This document shows positions 7,017 to 10,856 of a DNA stretch of 10,856 nt, one piece after another. The translations under genes were made by a program, and so were the position numbers. The notes under the pieces were generated by a model, which was not told where the DNA came from, searched no databases, and worked only from the letters and a program-made list of their open reading frames with translations. The DNA is taken from NCBI GenBank assembly GCA_036939355.1, contig JALLAP010001255.1:1-10856 (forward strand), read 5' to 3'. Each line of letters starts with the position of its first letter. Position 1 is the stretch's first letter. Origin of the DNA: Thalassiosira profunda. Taxonomy: Eukaryota; Bacillariophyta; Thalassiosirophyceae; Thalassiosirales; Thalassiosiraceae.

Positions 7017-8811
7017 ATGCCGAACACCACCGACGATACCACCAAAGTCAGCAACAGGTGCCTCCGCCTCGCCGCCGAGTCTTCCGACAAGGTCTCTGTG
7101 CATATCAAGCACATCAAGCACCACGATCACAAGGTCCAGCTATTGATGAGGGCGAACGCGCTCACCCTATTGACGGCCAAGACCCTCGCAGGGCTAGATC
7201 CTCCTCCTCCCCCCGGGTCGGCCCCTCTTGCTCCTGACGAGACGACGTTGAGCGCGGCTTACGAGACGAAGCTGAAGAATCAGAGGAGGGGGCAGATGCT
7301 CAACAGCAGCCTGACGACCATCCGTTACCAGCTCCACGAGAAGATCTTGCTCGCCGCCGCCATCGCTGATGCCAAGAAGGGGGGCGGCAACGTGAAGGAG
7401 GAGGCGGAGCGCATCCTCGGGCAATCTGTCGCCACCCTTTCCAAAAAGTACGGGTTGAACGCGAAAGATGTCCGGAAGAAGCAGAACAAAGTCCTGAAAG
7501 AAGTGAGGGGCATGGACGACGACGACGCCCGGCTCCTTCGCGCTCCAGCCCGGGATGGCGCCGCTGCGGTTGGGGAGGGCTCGGAAAGTGGCGCGGCTGT
7601 CGGGGAGGAGAGCGAATTGAAGCAGCTTGCGAGGTTCACCCTGCAGAACGCGAAGTCGAACAAGGAGGCCGCGGATGCGACCAACAAGGCCGCGCATGCG
7701 GCCATCAAACTTGCGACGTCCAATAAGGAGACCCTGGAGGAGCACGGCCGGAAGCACGAGCAGCAGGATGCAATCAACAAGGAGCAGACTGCAATCAACG
7801 AGGAGCAGACTGCAATCAACGAGGAGCAGGGCAAGAAGATTGCGGAGAACTGCCAGAATCTCGAGACTCTCGGCACGGCCGTGAAGACGCTGAAGAAGAT
7901 GATCACCACTGAAGGCCTGAGTGGAAGGTGCATCGCGTTCGACAGTGACGACGCGGAGACTGTGGAGGCCACCTACGGTAAGTGCTCGAGATGCCCTTGC
8001 TCATCTCTTTGCAATCATTCCACTTGCTGATTTCACTTTGCCCACGTTCGAGCAGACGACTCTGCTGTTTCGGCCAACGATGCCTCCTTTATTGGGGGGG
8101 ACGGTTCGATCGATTTCGAGGAGAACGCAGCTGGTAAGTCGCTCCTCTCTCTTCTGCTCACATGTCTTGTGCTCGCTGGAATATTCACATGCCATCCTGC
8201 TTTCAAATCGATCCGCCAGAAGTCTGCGGCGAAGCGAGCGATCTCTACACGAGCCCTACCAAGGCCACGAAGCGCTCTGCCCTGGCGTCAAGCCCCAAGA
8301 CGACGCCCGGCAAGTTCATCGCTTTGGAAGCGAGCGGTCTCTACACTACCCCTACCAAGGCCCCGAAGCGCTCTGCCCTGGCGTCGAGCCCCAAGACGAC
8401 GCCCGACAAGTCCATCGCGGAGACGCCTCCCACGCCCAACAAGACGCCGGTGCCCTCCCCGGCCCCCAAGACTTCGCCGCTCCTCGGGCAGCAGCCGGAG
8501 TCGATGCCCACCAAGACGCCCGCGACCTCCCCGCTGCTCAAGACCGCGCAGGCGACCACCAAGGACAATGCGGACGCCTCGCACGCCGATGCCACCAAGG
8601 CTGCGCCGCTCCTCGGGCAGCCGGTGTCGGTGCCCGAGGAGCCGACCTGGGGTTGCATCTTTTTGCGTTTCATCTTTTTTCTCATCTTCGAGAGTGAGTG
8701 TTTGCCCAAGTACTGTGCTCGTTCGACCCCTGACATTTCGGCTGACACATTCTTCTCCGTGCTCTCCCTTCGCCAGTGTTCGCGGTCCTCGTCTGGAACA
8801 AGCTGAGGTAG
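7017..8811 (+). CDS. Unrecognised coiled-coil, proline-rich, putative tail-anchored protein; four exons
   Basis: Exons are 7017-7977, 8056-8133, 8220-8693 and 8777-8811; joined they give 1548 bases, 515 residues plus stop. All three introns are phase 1 with consensus ends. The start has A at -3; no in-frame ATG lies upstream. I do not recognise the family. Residues 1-190 are basic and probably helical, with SKKYGLNAKDVRKKQNKVLK near 157. About 201-300 looks like a coiled coil, with heptads DAINKEQ, TAINEEQ, TAINEEQ at 251-271. Exon 2 (about 321-346) is acidic. Residues 351-382 and 383-414 are near-identical repeats (EASxLYTxPTKAxKRSALAS). About 415-488 is rich in Pro, Thr, Lys and Ser (KTSPLLGQ, KTPATSPLL). 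The end, W490-W511, is hydrophobic (CIFLRFIFFLIF then MFAVLVW) with NKLR last, as in tail-anchored membrane proteins, although R496 and E504 lie within it. Overall form suggests a membrane-attached tether or SNARE-like scaffold; this is inference. Confidence 0.78.
7767..7829 (+). repeat. Three tandem 21-base repeats encoding coiled-coil heptads
   Basis: Copies at 7767-7787, 7788-7808 and 7809-7829 encode DAINKEQ, TAINEEQ and TAINEEQ; the last two are identical in DNA. One repeat equals one heptad, so copy-number change would lengthen the coiled coil without breaking register. Confidence 0.85.
7978..8055 (+). other. Intron 1 of the coiled-coil gene
   Basis: This 78-base intron has donor GTAAGT, a branch-like CTGAT at 8027-8031 and acceptor GAGCAG. 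Without splicing the frame ends at a TGA at 8028-8030. With splicing, acidic sequence on both sides joins smoothly (ATYD then DSAVSANDAS). Confidence 0.85.
8134..8219 (+). other. Intron 2 of the coiled-coil gene
   Basis: This 86-base intron has donor GTAAGT, a pyrimidine-rich start and acceptor CGCCAG. Splicing puts exon 3 in the frame in which the two 32-residue repeats match each other, which independently supports the junction. Confidence 0.85.
8231..8422 (+). repeat. Two tandem 96-base repeats in exon 3
   Basis: Copies at 8231-8326 and 8327-8422 are strongly similar; each encodes 32 residues with the shared core KRSALASSPKTTP. Length divisible by three and location wholly inside one exon fit an in-frame tandem duplication of a disordered segment. 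Confidence 0.85.
8694..8776 (+). other. Intron 3 of the coiled-coil gene
   Basis: This 83-base intron has donor GTGAGT, two CTGAC branch-like sites (8730-8734, 8742-8746) and acceptor CGCCAG. It contains no in-frame stop, so a retained form would read through to a TGA at 8804-8806 with a 37-residue hydrophilic tail instead of the second half of the hydrophobic anchor. Confidence 0.8.
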
Positions 8812-8932
8812 TCGCCGGGGCCGGCGGTTCTCTCGATGGGTTGGGATTTGTTGATGAGTTGTATGTGGCGGTGAAGTGAGAAGCGAGGCACTTATGATCG
8901 TGCCTGAATCGAATGAGTGGGTCGGAGACATG

Positions 8933-9703
8933 TTAGGAGAACAAAAGAGAATGTAGTTGTGAACGAGAACAATAGTCGCTGGTACTTATTGGAACCATCA
9001 TTCTTCGTCTTCTGCATTCGAACAAACCTCTGTCTTTCATAAGATCTCGTCGAGCGCTCCTTCGCTTGCGCTCCGTCTCATCTCGCCGCGCTCCAGGCCG
9101 GATCGGGCCCCTCCGACCGTTGCCTACATAACAATGACCGGATGGTATTGCATGGGGTCTCATCTTCACGGACCGATTCAGATGAGGATCGTCAAACGAA
9201 TTCACCTTCCCCAGCGAGACGTCTTCACCGAGGTCGACCATGCACGTGTGATTCAGTCCTCGTAAACTCGGTTCAACCCAAAGGGGTAGGGTAATGTAGC
9301 ACAATGCCTAATGCTTTGGCACCTGTTCGTGTGATAGCATTCCCTTCGAGCCTCAGCATCCCAAGCCTGTGTTTGTTTTCAACGACTTTGCGAACAGTCA
9401 GCGCGGCACTGTCGCCCACCGAATTGTTGCGCAGGCTCAATGCCTCAAGGTTGTCAGGTTGCGTCGGGTGATGCCTGAAATCAGCCTCGCACCCTCCGTC
9501 CCAATGTCGTTTCCTCCAAATTAAGGTCGATGCCACCCTTCTCCTTCTCCTTGGTCCCCATTTTCGTCAGCCGATCGTACATGACGATGCTCCCCGCCAC
9601 GGCCACGTTTGAGATGGCGTGGACGGCGTCCGGAGGGCTCATACAATGGGTAGTATCTTCTCTGATGTTGCCACGCATCAAGCACATCCTCCAAAAATTG
9701 CAT
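8933..9703 (-). pseudogene. Frameshifted remnant with ribonuclease-inhibitor-type leucine-rich repeats
   Basis: Read on the minus strand, protein-like segments follow one another in different frames. From the ATG at 9703 comes FLEDVLDAWQHQRRYYPLYE. After a shift at CCC 9635-9637 comes SNVAVAGSIVMYDRLTKMG and then DLNLEETTLG. After a shift near 9500-9502 comes TEGARLISGITRR. After a shift near 9457-9458 comes NLEALSLRNNSVGD, then LGMLRLEGNAITRTGAKALG. The last parts match the LxxLxLxxNxIxxxGxxxL pattern of RI-type leucine-rich repeats, about two and a half units. The three breaks are each one base and lie in short runs of identical bases. A stop follows at 9273. A further open stretch (9304-8933) continues in another frame with the segment RPHAIPSGHCYVGN. 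Either a decaying gene or several sequencing errors. No complete protein can be read here. Confidence 0.6.
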
Positions 9704-10165
9704 GCTGCAGTTGGCGACGCCGCCTCAGACGCGGAAGAGATGCATGCATGCGTTCTTCTCTCCGAGACACAGCCGCCTCCCCAAGAGCCGGGGGGTGGAA
9801 TTGCAAAGTCGTCACATCTGTCATCACATTTTCAGGTCGCCACACCCACGGCTTCGAGCTGGCTCCAGCGGTGCTCTGCTCAGACTCGTACGCAGAACGC
9901 AGACGCATCGAAGGCAACAAACAGCCCTCGACCCCATCCCGTAACTGCGTCCTTGGCGGGTGCCGGGGTGCCGCCGCCACGCCAGCAGAGGTGCATACGA
10001 TATGACCGCTCGCCGGCATTTATGATGGGCCTCCCATCTAGAAAGTCTCCCGATTCCTTAGAGGAGCTTACTTAGAGCCACACAGGCTCCTCCATCCCCG
10101 GCGAGAGCACCCTCCGCCGCGTCCCTGCCCGCGCCCAGGCCCTATCCTTTGCAATTGCGCCGACG
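9704..10165. other. Intergenic region upstream of the EGF-domain gene
   Basis: No gene is supported here. Open frames exist on both strands (for example 9530-10075 on plus), but their translations are of mixed low complexity without recognisable motifs, and the plus frame overlaps the leucine-rich remnant. The last 90 bases before 10166 are GC-rich and should hold the promoter and leader of the next gene. In its frame a TAG at 10073-10075 closes the upstream side. Confidence 0.5.
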
Positions 10166-10856
10166 ATGGCGCCCCACAGGCGCCTCGGGGCCGCCATGGC
10201 CGCGGCCCTGCTCCTCATCGCTCCGGGCGCCGCGGCGGCCGCCGAAACCGCCGCCACCCCTCCTCAACCTCAGACATCAGGAAAGTGCGAGCGCCTCAGC
10301 GCCTCCCTCACGTACCCCCAGGACGCCGCCCCCGCCGACGCCTCGGCCATCCTCCGCGTGGTGGTAGAGCGGATCAACCGCGACGTCGCCGGCGTCGTCG
10401 ACGTCGAGGTGGCGTGGAGCGGGTCCGACCTCCACCGGCGGGTGGGGGAGCGGATCGTCAGGTGCACCGTCACGCGGTTGGCGGAATCGGTGGACGGCGC
10501 CGCGGAGGGGGACGTGGCCGAGGAGCGGGGCCGCCGAGTGGTGCGGCAGTGCTTCGAGGTGCCCTTTGTCATTCTGGACGTCGACGAGTGCACTGTCTCT
10601 AAAACCAATCCCATGGCCCACCGCTGCCATCCCTCCACTGTGTGCGCCAACACATTGGGATCGTACGAGTGCCTCTGCCCCTCCGCCACTTCCGACCTCG
10701 ACGTTGCAAATGCCTCCAGCGCCTTGTTTTGGAGCCAATTGGCCCGGGAGACGCGCGGTCCGTGGGACCTGTCGCTGGCCCGCTCGTCCGAGTCCTCCTG
10801 CCCCGGCGCCCCCTCCACCCACGGGTGCTGCGAGGACGACGGCCACTCCAAGGAGG
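10166..10856 (+). CDS. Secreted protein with calcium-binding EGF-like domain, N-terminal part (runs off window)
   Basis: The frame is open from the ATG at 10166 to the window edge (230 codons), with an in-frame TAG upstream at 10073 and no earlier ATG. Residues 1-26 form a signal peptide: basic start (MAPHRR), hydrophobic core (MAAALLLIAPG), small residues before a likely cleavage after AAA. Residues about 40-137 are a cysteine-poor domain I do not recognise (LRVVVERINRDVAGVVDVEV). Residues 138 to about 173 are a calcium-binding EGF-like domain: DVDEC start, cysteines 141, 152, 158, then CANTLGSYECLC with the Asn and aromatic positions of the calcium type. Cysteines continue afterwards (CPGAP, GCCEDDG), so more extracellular modules likely follow. 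The protein is probably secreted or a cell-surface receptor ectodomain; ligand unknown. Codon use is strongly GC-rich at third positions. A second in-frame ATG at residue 11 is less likely since it would shorten the N-region. Confidence 0.82.
   Translation, partial: MAPHRRLGAAMAAALLLIAPGAAAAAETAATPPQPQTSGKCERLSASLTYPQDAAPADASAILRVVVERINRDVAGVVDVEVAWSGSDLHRRVGERIVRCTVTRLAESVDGAAEGDVAEERGRRVVRQCFEVPFVILDVDECTVSKTNPMAHRCHPSTVCANTLGSYECLCPSATSDLDVANASSALFWSQLARETRGPWDLSLARSSESSCPGAPSTHGCCEDDGHSKE

Noticed and set aside
8134..8219. Hydrophobic peptide encoded by unspliced intron 2 (SLLSLLLTCLVLAGIF)
   Set aside because: Pyrimidine-rich introns naturally translate into Leu/Ser runs, and read-through would place exon 3 in an arginine-rich frame in which it loses its repeat structure.
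9530..10075. Plus-strand frame of 181 codons
   Set aside because: No recognisable motif, and it overlaps the better supported minus-strand leucine-rich remnant.
1..10856. CRISPR arrays, tRNA, rRNA genes, insertion sequences
   Set aside because: I saw no spaced repeat array, cloverleaf, rRNA core or transposase motif on either strand by eye.

Overview
This window looks like nuclear DNA from a GC-rich alga with a secondary, red-lineage plastid, most likely a stramenopile (ochrophyte) such as a diatom or a relative. Three things support this. The U32-family gene opens with a signal peptide ending in an A-F-A-P box, the hallmark of protein import into such plastids. One gene carries three short introns with GTAAGT or GTGAGT donors and CAG acceptors. 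One gene encodes a secreted protein with a calcium-binding EGF module. I cannot name the species from the sequence.

Layout. (1) On the minus strand, 1410 down to 1, is the N-terminal 470 residues of a DIS3/RNase II-type 3'-5' exoribonuclease; it runs off the left edge before its catalytic domain. (2) Head to head with it, 1673-2137 on the plus strand, is a compact type 1 RNase H with all catalytic residues. The 262-base gap between the two starts is a candidate shared promoter. (3) 2719-6093 is an intronless 1124-residue plastid-targeted U32 protein. Its bacterial relatives include enzymes that hydroxylate rRNA and tRNA. It has two separate cysteine clusters. (4) 6094-7016 has no gene but is rich in structure: telomere-like repeats inside an inverted repeat, two 17-base palindromes spaced 21 bases apart, a 9-base inverted repeat and a 13-base direct repeat. 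(5) 7017-8811 is a four-exon gene for an unrecognised 515-residue protein. It has a basic helical N-terminal half, a coiled coil with exact heptad repeats, two 32-residue repeats, a proline/lysine/threonine-rich region and a hydrophobic C-terminal tail that exists only after intron 3 is spliced. (6) 8933-9703 on the minus strand holds remnants of a gene with ribonuclease-inhibitor-type leucine-rich repeats, broken by several single-base frameshifts. (7) 10166 to the right edge is the start of a secreted cbEGF protein that runs off the window.

Functionally, the left half is RNA-centred: an RNA exonuclease, an RNA:DNA-hybrid nuclease and a plastid relative of RNA-modifying enzymes. In a eukaryote such adjacency may be chance, except for the divergent pair, where a shared promoter is plausible. 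The least explained objects are the tail-anchored coiled-coil gene and the repeat-rich region just upstream of it.
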